Assembly: GCA_038150465.1 (NCBI GenBank)
Contig: JAYOTP010000009.1
Span: 1 to 64,000, forward strand
Origin: RFXV01 sp038150465
GTDB taxonomy: Bacteria; Bacteroidota; Bacteroidia; Flavobacteriales; Schleiferiaceae
Direction of reading: 5' to 3'
Length of the DNA: 64,000 bases
Shown: positions 18,464 through 28,600 of the stretch, piece by piece
How the letters are laid out: each line of letters opens with the position of its first letter
Numbering within the stretch: the stretch's first letter is position 1
The notes under the pieces: model-generated
Seen by the model: the letters and a program-made list of their open reading frames with translations, nothing else
Told to the model about the DNA's origin: nothing
The model's database searches: none
Translations under genes and position numbers: made by a program

Positions 18464-21400
18464 TCAAATATAGAGGAGGCAGCTGCTTCCAACAGAATAG
18501 CCCGCGTCTTCCAGCAGCTTTCTGTAGGTGTCGATCTGCTCTTCGTGATCGGCTTTTTGAGCGCCTGTCTTGTAGTCGAGGATGTGCAGTTTTCCGGCTT
18601 CGTCCACGACCATTCGGTCTGGGCGGTAGGTCTGTCCGTCTGCCGTACTGACGCTCCGCTCATTCATGAAGGGATGCCCACAAAAGAAGACCTGATAGGG
18701 CTCTTCTTTGAGCTGGCGGAGCAGCTTGTCGATCCGGTCGGTCCATTCGGGTCGTGCGTCCCTCAGTTGGGCCAGATCTTCCATGGATCGACAAAGCGCA
18801 GCGGCTTCGTGGAATTGCTGTCCGAATCCCTGCTCTTCACTGAACTGTGGCCGGATCACCAGTTCCACTTCAGATGGCCAGTCTTTGCTGTGCAGATGTA
18901 CGGGCAGACACGGTTCATCATCTGTCTCGTCTTTGTCCTCACTGCGCTTCTCTGGCATCGATCCTCTGGCATACAGCGATCCTTCTCCTTCGCCTTGCGA
19001 TTCCAGAAACTGCTGAATGAGATGCATGATGCTCGATCCCTCTTCTTTGTCTTTTTTCTTCTTCTCTTCAACCTTCTTTTTGGCGTAGATGAACAGCTGT
19101 TGTTCCGCACGGGTGAAGGCCACGTAAAGCAGGTTGATGTTGTCCAGATAAGTGTCGAGCACTGAGGTGTTCCATGTTTTTTCCAACGGACCTCCAATGC
19201 CCTCCCACTTCATGGCTTTGAATGGAAAGCGATTCAAACCGGCATAGCGCTCCGGATCGAGTTCGTCCCAATAAAAATGCTCCGTCAGTTTGTTTGTGGC
19301 CCAATCGCAATTGGGAACGATCACCACAGGAAACTGAAGGCCTTTGGCCTTGTGGATGGTCATCAGGCAAATGGCTTCCATCCGCTCGGCCTGTTCCACC
19401 GTCTTTTTTTCGCCCTTCTTCTCCCACCATTTGATCAGATCCACAGGATCCGTACTCTGCTTTCCGCCCTTGTGAACACTTTCCGAAAGGAAGCTCCACA
19501 GGTAGGCGTCCGAGCTTCCCTCAAGACCGAAGACCCGGATCCAGTGCTGCAGCAATTCATGTGTGCCCAATGACAGTTCGGGTTTTTTCAGATCGGGAAA
19601 GGCCGCAGAGAGCGAGCGCCATACGTCTCCCTTGCCGATCTCCCGGGCCAGCTGATCGCTATCGGCCGCATCCATTCGCCCAGCGATCTTCAGGTATCGG
19701 ACCAGACCGTGTTGGGCCTGGGTGTTTCGGGGATCCACCGTTAGCCGAAGCAGATCGACCAAAAGGCCGACCTCGTGAGAACGTCCAAGTTCTTCCCCTT
19801 GCGCAGAGGCCACTGGGATGTTTGCCGAAAGAAGCTTGGGGATCAAACGGATCGCCTCCTTTTTGCTTCGGTAGAGCAGGGCGATCTCTCCGGCTTTATA
19901 TCCCTTCTCTTTGATGAGTTCCTTGATCAGAGCGATCAGATCCTCGTCCTGCTGTTCATTGTACTCTGCTGCCTTTTCCGATTCGAACCGACGGATCTCC
20001 ACACGGCCTTCGGGGGCTTTATGGTGGGCATCCTGTCCGGATGCGGCGTAGAGATCCCTGTAGCGTTGGTTGGCACCGAGCTTTTCGGCGCAGTAAGTGA
20101 AAAAATCCCGATTGAAGTCCACTACGGCTGGCAGGCTGCGGTAATTGGTTTGCAATTCCTTCAGCGCGAAACCGGGTTCTTGCTTCTTGCCTTTTTGATA
20201 GAGGTCGACGAACTGGCCGATATCACCTCCGCGCCATCTGTAAATGGCCTGCTTGGCATCACCCACCAGGAGCACCTGCCCACCGGAAGAAGTGATCTCT
20301 TCCACAAAGGGCTGCAGATTGTTCCATTGCTCGAGCGATGTGTCCTGGAATTCGTCGATGAAGAGCTGCTCATAGCGTTCGCCAAGTCGCTCAAAGAGGT
20401 AGGCCGAGGGTTGCTCCCGGAGTTCTTTGGCGATCAGGCTGCCGAGCTCATGCATCAGGACCAGATTGCGTTCATCCTTGATGTCCTGCAGGCTGCCCAG
20501 GAGCTCGCCCAGTAGTGCGATCGAATGGAACTGGCCCCGAATGTGCCGAAGCTTTTTCCAATAGATGTAATCGTCCTGAACGGCCAGGCATTCAGGACCG
20601 AGCTGTTCGCCCACTTCCTGAATGGCCTTTCCCTTTTCTGTGCCTTCTTCTGCCTTTTTGTACAGTGTCTTTGTGCCCTCCAGCTGTTCCTTGAGCCTGC
20701 TTCCGATCGTGGGTGGTTTTTCGATGCTCGGGGGAAGGAGTTTTTTCCAAAAATTGGGTAGGTCGCCGTAGGAAAAATCACTGTGTTCAAGACCGGCCTG
20801 TTCCAAGCGTCCCAGTGCATCCCTGGCCTTTTCTTCAAGTCCATTCCTGACCTTCGCTTCGAGTGCCTTCAGCTTTTCAAGGCGGTCGATCAATGACGGA
20901 AGCTCTTGCTCAACAAAGGGGCGAAGACCTCCCTGCTCCGGTTCCTTCAGATGGGCCTTCAGTTGATCGATGATGGTATATCGGATCTGCCAGCTGGCTT
21001 CAGAATCTTCCGATCGGTACAAGGCGTATTCTCTGAGGATCCTGCTGAGGGCCTCATCTTTTCCGTATCGGTCGAGGATGAGGTCACAGGCTTCTTCGAT
21101 GAGGAGTTCTTCATCGAGTTCGAGTTCAAATGCAGCCGGAAGGTCGAGATCCTGAGCGAACTGCCGGATGATGCGGTGGGTGAAGGAATCAATGGTGGTG
21201 ACACTGAAGTAGCCGTAGTGATGGAGGAGGTGCCTAAGCATGCGTTCGGCACGTCCCAGAAAGGTCGCCTCGTCCATCTCAAGCTCGGCCATCAGGGCCT
21301 TCTTCATGACCTCTTCGGCTCCTTTTTCGCTTCTGCCCACCCAGGCGATGAGGCTGTCCACGATCCGGGTCTTCATTTCGGCGGTCGCCTTGTTGGTGAA

Positions 21401-21538
21401 GGTGATGGCCAGCACCTGATAGAAATGTCCGGGATCGGTCTGGCTCAGGCACAGATGCAGGTAGGATTGAACCAACTGGTGGGTCTTGCCCGAGCCGGCG
21501 GAGGCGGAAAAGAGCGTAAGCGTATGGGGTGGCAGCAC
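18464..21538 (-). CDS. UvrD-type helicase with C-terminal PD-(D/E)XK nuclease (AddA/RecB-like)
   Basis: A 1024-residue superfamily 1 helicase-nuclease. Walker A is SASAGSGKTH (residues 11-20), motif Ia TFTNKATAEM, motif II FIDEFQDTS, motif III LLVGDAKQAIYRWRGG, motif V MTIHKAKGLQFPVV and motif VI YVAFTRAEQQLF. The last 70 residues hold a nuclease site: YRPDRMVVDE then LHILDYKTG. It should process double-strand breaks for recombination. The usual AddB-like partner nuclease is not next to it. The GTG start is the only option: the codon before it is AAG and the one before that is a stop. It is 20 bases downstream of the CLC gene. Confidence 0.9.
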   Translation of the reverse strand: MLPPHTLTLFSASAGSGKTHQLVQSYLHLCLSQTDPGHFYQVLAITFTNKATAEMKTRIVDSLIAWVGRSEKGAEEVMKKALMAELEMDEATFLGRAERMLRHLLHHYGYFSVTTIDSFTHRIIRQFAQDLDLPAAFELELDEELLIEEACDLILDRYGKDEALSRILREYALYRSEDSEASWQIRYTIIDQLKAHLKEPEQGGLRPFVEQELPSLIDRLEKLKALEAKVRNGLEEKARDALGRLEQAGLEHSDFSYGDLPNFWKKLLPPSIEKPPTIGSRLKEQLEGTKTLYKKAEEGTEKGKAIQEVGEQLGPECLAVQDDYIYWKKLRHIRGQFHSIALLGELLGSLQDIKDERNLVLMHELGSLIAKELREQPSAYLFERLGERYEQLFIDEFQDTSLEQWNNLQPFVEEITSSGGQVLLVGDAKQAIYRWRGGDIGQFVDLYQKGKKQEPGFALKELQTNYRSLPAVVDFNRDFFTYCAEKLGANQRYRDLYAASGQDAHHKAPEGRVEIRRFESEKAAEYNEQQDEDLIALIKELIKEKGYKAGEIALLYRSKKEAIRLIPKLLSANIPVASAQGEELGRSHEVGLLVDLLRLTVDPRNTQAQHGLVRYLKIAGRMDAADSDQLAREIGKGDVWRSLSAAFPDLKKPELSLGTHELLQHWIRVFGLEGSSDAYLWSFLSESVHKGGKQSTDPVDLIKWWEKKGEKKTVEQAERMEAICLMTIHKAKGLQFPVVIVPNCDWATNKLTEHFYWDELDPERYAGLNRFPFKAMKWEGIGGPLEKTWNTSVLDTYLDNINLLYVAFTRAEQQLFIYAKKKVEEKKKKDKEEGSSIMHLIQQFLESQGEGEGSLYARGSMPEKRSEDKDETDDEPCLPVHLHSKDWPSEVELVIRPQFSEEQGFGQQFHEAAALCRSMEDLAQLRDARPEWTDRIDKLLRQLKEEPYQVFFCGHPFMNERSVSTADGQTYRPDRMVVDEAGKLHILDYKTGAQKADHEEQIDTYRKLLEDAGYSVGSSCLLYI
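18465..18492 (-). promoter_or_regulatory. Candidate promoter of kbl overlapping the end of the helicase gene
   Basis: On the minus strand TTG (18492-18490), a 17-base spacer and TATATTTG (18472-18465) give a near-ideal Bacteroidota promoter. It lies over the last codons of the helicase-nuclease gene and 19 bases before the kbl ATG, so kbl can be expressed apart from the helicase. Confidence 0.6.
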
Positions 21539-21558
21539 CTTTTAAAGGTACCAAAGAC

Positions 21559-23343
21559 TCATTGTTCCCCGCTGAATTCGATCAGTTTTCTTCGGTACAC
21601 TCCGAAGAGTTTGCTCTTGCTCACAAAGCCCTTGTACATACCTTCATGGGTGACCGGGAGGTTCCATGCACCACTGTCCTGGAATTTCTTGATCACCTTT
21701 TCCATATGCTCTTCGGAATCAATGATATCCGGTGGCGCATGCATCAGGTCTCGAACGAATGTGCGGGCGTAAAGCTCCTGCTGGAACATGATCGGCCGGA
21801 TGTCGTCCAGGGTCAGCACACCCAAAAGGCGTCCTTCCTCATCCAATACGGGAAACAGGTTGCGTTTGCTTTGAGCCACGGTCTGGACGAGTTCCCCGAG
21901 ATCCCATTCCGGGCGGACCGCGCGAAAGTCTTTTTCCACCACGGAGTCGAGTTTCATCAATGTGAGGACGGCCCGATCCTTATCGTGGGTGATCAACTCG
22001 CCTCGTTTGGCCAGGCTGATGGCGTAAATGGAGTGTGGCACAAAGGCTTTGACCACCGCGTAGGAAATGGAGCTGACGATCATCAAAGGCAGGAAAAGCT
22101 CATATCCACCGCTTACTTCCGCGATCAGGAAGATGGCCGTCAAGGGGGCATGGATCACTCCGGACAGAAGAGCCGCCATCCCGACCAGGGAAAAATTCGA
22201 TTCCGACAGATCGGAAATACCGAGGTAGTTGACCACACGGGCAAAGACATAGCCCAGCGCACTGCCCATGAAAAGAGTGGGGGCGAAGATGCCGCCAACG
22301 CCTCCGGCGTGCAGGGTGAGTGAAGTAGCCACTCCTTTGAACAATACGAGCCCCATCAGGAGCAGGATGATCAGCAATTCGCTGTCCAAATGGTCCATGA
22401 AGATGTTGCCCTGCAGAACGGCCTCCACTTCGCTGTTGAGCAAGTGGTTGATGGTGGAATAACCTTCTCCGTAAAGGGGCGGGATGAGGTAGATCAGTCC
22501 GCCGATGGCCAGGCCACCCAAAAAGAGCTTCAGGTAAGGGTTGCCGATGCGCTTCATGAGTTTCTCCACGCCGAAATACACCCGGTTGAAGTAGATGGAG
22601 AAAAAGGCAGCAAGGGTACCGAGTGCGATGAAATAGGGCAGGTCCCGGATTTCGAAAGCCTCTGTGATGACATAGGGAAAGAGGTAGTCCGATCCACCGA
22701 ACAGATGGCTCATCACTGCCCCACTGACAGAGGAAAGAAGCAAGGGAACCAAAGAGGTCAGGGTGAGGTCCAGACTGAAGACCTCGATGGCAAATACCAC
22801 AGCCGCAATGGGCGTGTGGAGAATGCTCGAAAGCGCCCCTGTTGTGGCACAACTGATCAGCAGAATGCGCGACGGGTAATTCAGATGCATCAGCCGGGCC
22901 AGATTGGAGCCGATGGCCGAGCCGGTGGAAACTGTGGGTCCTTCCAGTCCAACACTGCCACCAAACCCAACGGTGATCGAGCTGGTGATGACGGAAGCAT
23001 ACATGCGGAACGATCGGATGATCCCGTTCTTCTTTGAGATGGCATAGAGGGTCGAGGGGATGCCGTCGCCGATCGGCTCGCGAATGATCCAACGCGCAAT
23101 GAGTACGGTGATCAGGATCCCGAGCAGGGGAAAGGCGAACTGGAAGAGTTCGTGAATGCCCAAAAGCATATCGCCCCGCAGCAGATCTTGAATGCTGCGG
23201 ACACTGAACTTCAGCAAGACGGAAACCGTTCCGCTCACCAATCCAACGAGGACAGATAAGATGAGGATGAACTGGCGCTGGGGAATATGCCGGATCCGCC
23301 AATGGAGAAAGCGACCCAGGAGGGTGTTCGGTCGTTGCGTCAT
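21559..23343 (-). CDS. CLC-type chloride channel/transporter with CBS domains
   Basis: A 594-residue protein with a CLC membrane domain (residues about 20-440) and two C-terminal CBS modules (about 455-590). The ion-path motifs are GSVGLEGPTV, with the gating glutamate, and GGVGGIFAPTLFMG. The family moves chloride or similar anions, often in exchange for protons. The CBS pair usually binds adenine nucleotides and tunes activity. It lies between aspS (41 bases upstream) and the helicase gene on the same strand, so a shared transcript is possible. Anion preference cannot be read from sequence; the serine of the first anion-binding motif is not clear here. Confidence 0.92.
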   Translation of the reverse strand: MTQRPNTLLGRFLHWRIRHIPQRQFILILSVLVGLVSGTVSVLLKFSVRSIQDLLRGDMLLGIHELFQFAFPLLGILITVLIARWIIREPIGDGIPSTLYAISKKNGIIRSFRMYASVITSSITVGFGGSVGLEGPTVSTGSAIGSNLARLMHLNYPSRILLISCATTGALSSILHTPIAAVVFAIEVFSLDLTLTSLVPLLLSSVSGAVMSHLFGGSDYLFPYVITEAFEIRDLPYFIALGTLAAFFSIYFNRVYFGVEKLMKRIGNPYLKLFLGGLAIGGLIYLIPPLYGEGYSTINHLLNSEVEAVLQGNIFMDHLDSELLIILLLMGLVLFKGVATSLTLHAGGVGGIFAPTLFMGSALGYVFARVVNYLGISDLSESNFSLVGMAALLSGVIHAPLTAIFLIAEVSGGYELFLPLMIVSSISYAVVKAFVPHSIYAISLAKRGELITHDKDRAVLTLMKLDSVVEKDFRAVRPEWDLGELVQTVAQSKRNLFPVLDEEGRLLGVLTLDDIRPIMFQQELYARTFVRDLMHAPPDIIDSEEHMEKVIKKFQDSGAWNLPVTHEGMYKGFVSKSKLFGVYRRKLIEFSGEQ

Positions 23344-23384
23344 CTCATCGGCTGTTCAACAAAAAAATGGGCATCCGAAAAGAA

Positions 23385-25148
23385 TCAGTCCGCACTTGGA
23401 TCGTGGGTGGTCTTCAACTCGAGCTCGTCGAGTTGGGTGGGATCGATGGCTGAGGGTGCATCGATCATCACATCGCGTCCGGCGTTGTTCTTAGGGAAGG
23501 CAATGAAGTCTCGGATGGTCTCCTGTCCTCCCAGGAGGGCAACAAGTCGGTCGAATCCAAAGGCGATGCCGCCGTGAGGCGGTGCACCGTACTGGAAAGC
23601 ATCCATCAGGAATCCAAATTGTGCCTGCGCCTCTTCTTCCGTGAAGCCCAGGTGCTCGAACATTTTCTTTTGCAGGGAGCGGTCGTGGATCCGGATGCTG
23701 CCGCCACCGATCTCATTTCCGTTCAGAACGAGGTCATAGGCATTGGCGCGCACCGCTCCGGGATCGGTCCCAAGCAAGGCGATGTCTTCATCTTTTGGCG
23801 AAGTGAAGGGGTGGTGCATGGCGTGGAAGCGCTGGCTGTCTTCGTCCCATTCGAGCAAGGGAAAATCCACCACCCAAAGAGGTGCGAATTCATCCGCTTT
23901 TCGAAAGCCCAGTTCATCGGCCAAATGCATGCGCAGGGCACTCAAGGCACTGCGCGTCTTGTCTTTCGCTCCCGCAAGGATGAGCATCAGGTCTCCTGCC
24001 TGGCTTTCAAAAGCAGAGCCCCAGTTTTTCAGGGCCTGTTCATCAAAGAACTTGTTCACCGATGAGGTGAAAGATCCGTCGGCTTGATGTCTCGCCCAGA
24101 TCAGTCCGGACATGCCGAGTTGTGGCTGCTGAACAAAATCGCGCAGGGCATCGAGTTGTTTTCTGCTCCGCTCAGCTCCTCCTTCCAATTTGATCCCCAC
24201 CACCAGTTCAGCCTCGCTGAATACTTTGAACTCCGTTCCGCGAAGCTCCGCATCCAATTCCACGAATTCCATCCCGAAGCGAATGTCCGGTTTGTCGTTT
24301 CCGTAGCGTCTGATCGCCTCGTCGTAGCTCATTCGCGGGAAGGCGTCCAGCTCAATGCCTTTGATCTCGGAGAGCAAATGCCGGGTAAGTCCTTCGAATG
24401 TGTTCAGGATGTCTTCCTGGTCCACAAAAGACATCTCGCAGTCGATCTGAGTGAATTCTGGCTGTCTATCGGCCCGAAGATCTTCGTCGCGGAAGCATTT
24501 GACGATCTGGTAGTACTTGTCCATACCGCCCACCATCAACAGCTGTTTGAAGGTCTGCGGCGACTGCGGAAGGGCATAGAATTCTCCCGGGCTCATGCGC
24601 GAAGGAACGACAAAGTCCCGCGCGCCCTCCGGCGTGCTTTTGATCAGATAAGGGGTTTCCACTTCTGTGAAGCCCTGTTCGTGCAGGTAGTTGCGTACGG
24701 CGAGGTTCACCTCGTTGCGCAGGAGGAGATTTTCGCGAACAGGCCGTCTGCGGATGTCGAGATATCGGTACTTCATCCGAAGCTCATCCCCTCCGTCGGT
24801 CGCGTCTTCAATGGTGAAAGGGGGAACATGCGCCGCACTGAGCACTTTGAATCCTGTCACCCGCAACTCTACCTCACCCGTTGGCAATTGATCGTTCTTG
24901 CTGCTGCGTTCGAGCACCTCGCCCTCCGCTTGCAGCACGGTCTCCCGACCCAGCTGCTGCGCCTCTTTCATCAGTTGGGCATCCCAAAATTCGTTGAAGG
25001 CCAGTTGTGTGATGCCATAACGGTCCCTGAGATCGATGAATGTCATTCCGCCCAGCTCACGTACCCGGTGCACCCAGCCGCTGAGGTGTACGGTCTTTCC
25101 GGCGTCATTCAGACGCAGTTCGCCACAGTGATGAGATCGGTATGCCAT
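23385..25148 (-). CDS. aspS: Aspartate-tRNA ligase
   Basis: A 587-residue class II aminoacyl-tRNA synthetase of the bacterial type. It opens with an OB-fold anticodon-binding domain (LSGWVHRVRELGGMTFIDLRD). The catalytic core has FRDEDLRADRQPEFTQID (motif 2) and GIAFGFDRLVALLGG (motif 3), and the bacterial GAD insertion lies between. The start is ATG at 25148 (MAYRSHHCGEL); an upstream in-frame start at 25187 would overlap tadA. The divergent region to tadA is only 38 bases. Whether it charges only tRNA-Asp or also tRNA-Asn is not decidable here. Confidence 0.97.
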   Translation of the reverse strand: MAYRSHHCGELRLNDAGKTVHLSGWVHRVRELGGMTFIDLRDRYGITQLAFNEFWDAQLMKEAQQLGRETVLQAEGEVLERSSKNDQLPTGEVELRVTGFKVLSAAHVPPFTIEDATDGGDELRMKYRYLDIRRRPVRENLLLRNEVNLAVRNYLHEQGFTEVETPYLIKSTPEGARDFVVPSRMSPGEFYALPQSPQTFKQLLMVGGMDKYYQIVKCFRDEDLRADRQPEFTQIDCEMSFVDQEDILNTFEGLTRHLLSEIKGIELDAFPRMSYDEAIRRYGNDKPDIRFGMEFVELDAELRGTEFKVFSEAELVVGIKLEGGAERSRKQLDALRDFVQQPQLGMSGLIWARHQADGSFTSSVNKFFDEQALKNWGSAFESQAGDLMLILAGAKDKTRSALSALRMHLADELGFRKADEFAPLWVVDFPLLEWDEDSQRFHAMHHPFTSPKDEDIALLGTDPGAVRANAYDLVLNGNEIGGGSIRIHDRSLQKKMFEHLGFTEEEAQAQFGFLMDAFQYGAPPHGGIAFGFDRLVALLGGQETIRDFIAFPKNNAGRDVMIDAPSAIDPTQLDELELKTTHDPSAD

Positions 25149-25186
25149 GCGCGCTGTTATCTTGCTGCGAAAGTACAGCGAAGCCA

Positions 25187-25630
25187 ATGGATTGGACGAC
25201 TGATGAATTCTTTATGAGAGAGGCCCTCAAGCAGGCCGAATTGGCCTATCAGCAGGAAGAGGTGCCCGTGGGCGCGGTGGTCGTTGCCAATGATCGGATC
25301 ATTTCACGTGCACACAATTTGACCGAGCGTCTGAACGATGCAACCGCCCATGCGGAGATGCAGGCCCTGACGGCTGCGAGCCATGCCCTTTCCTCGAAAT
25401 ATCTTCCAGATTGCACCTTGTTCGTCACCTTGGAGCCCTGTGTGATGTGTTCAGGCGCGCTGTTTTGGAGCCAGATCGGCCGGGTGGTTTTTGGCGCATA
25501 CGACGAAAAAAGAGGCTTTCATTCATGGAAGTCGTTGGCGCTGCACCCCAAGACAGAGTGGACCGGGGGCCTGCTCGAACAGGAATCCTCGGAACTGTTG
25601 CGGAGCTTTTTTCGCGCCCGTCGCAAATAA
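25187..25630 (+). CDS. tadA: tRNA-specific adenosine deaminase
   Basis: A 147-residue zinc deaminase converting A34 to inosine in tRNA-Arg(ACG). The active site is HAE at 55-57 and PCVMC at 84-88, with zinc ligands H55, C85 and C88 and the proton shuttle E57. The start MDWTTDEFFMREAL at 25187 fits the family; the longer frame from 25142 adds 15 unrelated residues. It is divergent from aspS, and both are translation genes. It ends just before a strong hairpin that probably terminates it as well as the S8 gene coming from the other side. Confidence 0.95.
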   Translation: MDWTTDEFFMREALKQAELAYQQEEVPVGAVVVANDRIISRAHNLTERLNDATAHAEMQALTAASHALSSKYLPDCTLFVTLEPCVMCSGALFWSQIGRVVFGAYDEKRGFHSWKSLALHPKTEWTGGLLEQESSELLRSFFRARRK

Positions 25631-25660
25631 AAAAAACCCCGCCGAAGCGGGGCTTTCTCT
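25631..25660 (-). terminator. Rho-independent terminator of the S8 gene, probably bidirectional
   Basis: Stem ccccgc (25637-25642), loop cgaa, stem gcgggg (25647-25652). On the minus strand it is followed by a run of T residues, the classic layout. On the plus strand a weaker cttTctCtctt tract follows, so it may also stop tadA. Confidence 0.85.
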
Positions 25661-25677
25661 CTTAGGTCAGATCAAGA

Positions 25678-28600
25678 TCAATTCTTGATGACTTCTTCTG
25701 TGTATACATGGGTTCCGCTGATGACTTGTACCATATATACCCCTTGGGCCAGATGGCCGATCTCAAATTGCACTTCGGACTGATGGACTTCCTCCTGAGC
25801 AATGAGACGTCCGCGTACGTCCAAAAGACGGATAAGGGATCCACTGCCTGCGGAAACATGCAGCAAGTCATTGGCTGGATTCGGGTAGATGGCGTAGGCA
25901 TCGGCGTCCGAACCATTGGAGCCTGCGCTTCCGCTCTTGTTTCCAGAGCCGTTGTACCCCTTCACCAATCGGCAGGTAAAGTTTGAATTCACTGCATTCA
26001 AGTTGGCATCTCGGTACCTTGTGAATGCAACAAACTCATAGTTGCCACCAGGAAGTCCAGAGCCCGTGAAGTCATGGGTGATGGACGTGTTCTGGCTCAA
26101 TGGTGTATTGGTCCACGTTTGGGTATTTCTCAGCCTGTAGGCCATTCGATATCCGATCAGTGTTGATCCTGCAGGGAGTGCCGGTGCAGTGAAACTTCCC
26201 GTGAAGGTGGTCGCATTGTTTTTGGTCAGCGTCCAATTGCCCGGCACAGCGGTGGTATCCACCGTGGGTGCAGTGATGGAATCAGTGATGCTGCAACCAG
26301 CTGCATCTGTTATGGTGATGGACAGCGTTTCTCCCTGATCTGCATAGGTGCGCTTGGTCGTCGCTCCATTGCTCCATAAATAGCTTGGGCTTCCTGTACC
26401 TCCTGCATATCCTGCCCTCAGGAGAACTGAGTCTTCTGCACAACTGGCTGTCCTTTGAACGACCAGGCTGAGCGTCTGAGCCTTACATCCAACGGGTAGT
26501 TGTACGATGTTGCCATCGATGACAGATCCTAGGATGACTCCGCCACCGCCTTTGTTCAGCAGTTGGAAGACCTGCCCGTTGCGGTCAAGGGTACAGGCTT
26601 GTGGGTTGGCCCAAACCTCTCCTTGGCCATCCAAGGTGTCCGATTCAAGCCAAACCAAGACCGTACTGTTGTACCAGGGCGTGATGTTGATATTCATGTA
26701 CGGCTGGGTCCTTTTGCTGAAGACCTTGCTCCGGATCACGGTAGAATCGATGATGATGGATGACTGAGATTGAGAGACAACAGGCGCCCAACGGATCCGA
26801 TACTTCTCGCCAAAACGCAATGAGTCGAAATACGCACGGTAGACTCCCTGGTTGAAGTTGATCTCTGCGACAGAATCGATCACCGAGCAGAAGCGCTGGA
26901 AAGATGTGCCTCCGCTGCTGAGGGTCTTGAAGCTCAAAGGCCCGCTCCATGCACTTGGTCCCCAGGAACATTCCGACTGAACATAGAATTCATAATCGGT
27001 GCTGCTGTTCAGCCCCAGAAGATCGAAAGTGTCGTTCGAGGCCGTGACCGTTGTACCACCGCCGCGAGTGAATCCAGTCTGTCCGTATTCCACTTTGAAG
27101 ATTTGTGCAGAATTCAGATCTGTCCAAGTGAGAAGGGCTGAATTGGATGTGGTATTGAGTACGTTCAAATTGATCGGTGCCGCACAAGAAGGTGGATCAT
27201 TTTGGATTGAAATATCATCCAGGCAGATATCTCCTTCATAACCTGCACCACGAGTGGCCACAAAGCGAACTTGGACCACACCTGTAAAGCCAGTCAGGTC
27301 GAGGCTTTTGCTGTTCCATGCGCTCGCACCAGAAGACTGTTGTTCGCCGCTGATCGAATAGAGGCTCTGCCAGCCACTTCCTCCATTGTCGCTGATCTCC
27401 ACTTCCAGAGTTCCGGTATTCACACCGTACATATGGTAATGGAAGGTCATCTTGGGATGCGATGACTGCGCCAGATCGATCTCGGGAGACATCAAATAGG
27501 CTTTGTCTCCAGCAACGGCCGGTGAAGAAGCCTCTGCATAGAGATATACACCGCCCGCCTGTCCGAAGGAAGTATTGTCATAGAAGGGACCTGTATTCAC
27601 AGAATTCTCATTAGAACCCGTTGCATCCTCTCCATGCCATTCGTAGCCATTGCTTGTTTGTGCCGTCCAGCAATTACCAAAGTCTGTGGCTGCTCCCACA
27701 GCAGCAGTAGTGAAGTCCGTAGAATAGGGGAGTGAGTCTGGTGCGCACAAAGTCGTGGCGGTGATCGGACCTGTCCATGAGGATCCGCAGCTGGCTTGCA
27801 CATAGAAATCGTAAGCTGTGGAAGGATTCAATCCACTGATGGTTGCTGATGCAGAAGCCACGGTCATAGTGGCTCCGCTGCCCAATGAATCACCCTGGAG
27901 TCCGTAGTGAACCTTCCAGCCGTTGGCTGTTCCGCCATCCCAGGAGAGGTCAACGCTCGACTGGGTCACATTGGACGCAACCAAATTCAGCGGTGCCGGG
28001 CAAGTGGGCGACTCTTCAATGGTCACCTCGTCTAGAACATTCGCCCGGCCCCAGTTATTGATTCCCTCGAAGGCAACTTGATAGGTCGATGTATGGCTCG
28101 GCAAGTTGAGCACGACCTGTGTCCAGCTGCTGACGTCGCTCGTATAATGCGCCAGTTGAACCCAAGGATCGTTTGCTGACTTTCGGTAGTACACCTTGAG
28201 TTCGTTTTGATCCTCGTCCCACCGCTCCTGTCCGTAGAAGAAGGAGACTCTGGGTGCGGTCAAATTGCTGAGGTCCAAAGGCGGGCTGACCAGCTTGGTG
28301 ACAGGCGTGCCGCCACCGCTTGGGTTGAGCGATACAAAACGTGCGTTGGCGCTTCCATTGTATGCCCCGCTGATGTTCCCGCCGCTCGATCCTGCTGCAT
28401 AGGTCCAGTCAGATGTTCCGACTTCTTGAATATTCGTCCAGCAGCTCAAATTGGGAGATCCGCTCTCGAATCCTTCTGTGTAGGGGAATGTGCTGACCAA
28501 ACAAGAACTGGCCGTAGAAAAGTTGAGTGGTCCGGTCCACGAACTGCCGCAATCGGCTTGCACGTATACATCATAGCTCGTCGATGCGTTCAATCCGGTC

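Noticed and set aside
22100..23302. A 400-codon frame on the minus strand in a second frame of the CLC gene
   Set aside because: Its product is rich in H, P and R, typical of an out-of-frame reading; the CLC frame holds the conserved motifs.
24084..25217. A 377-codon frame opposite aspS
   Set aside because: AspS is unmistakable on the other strand; the antisense product matches nothing.
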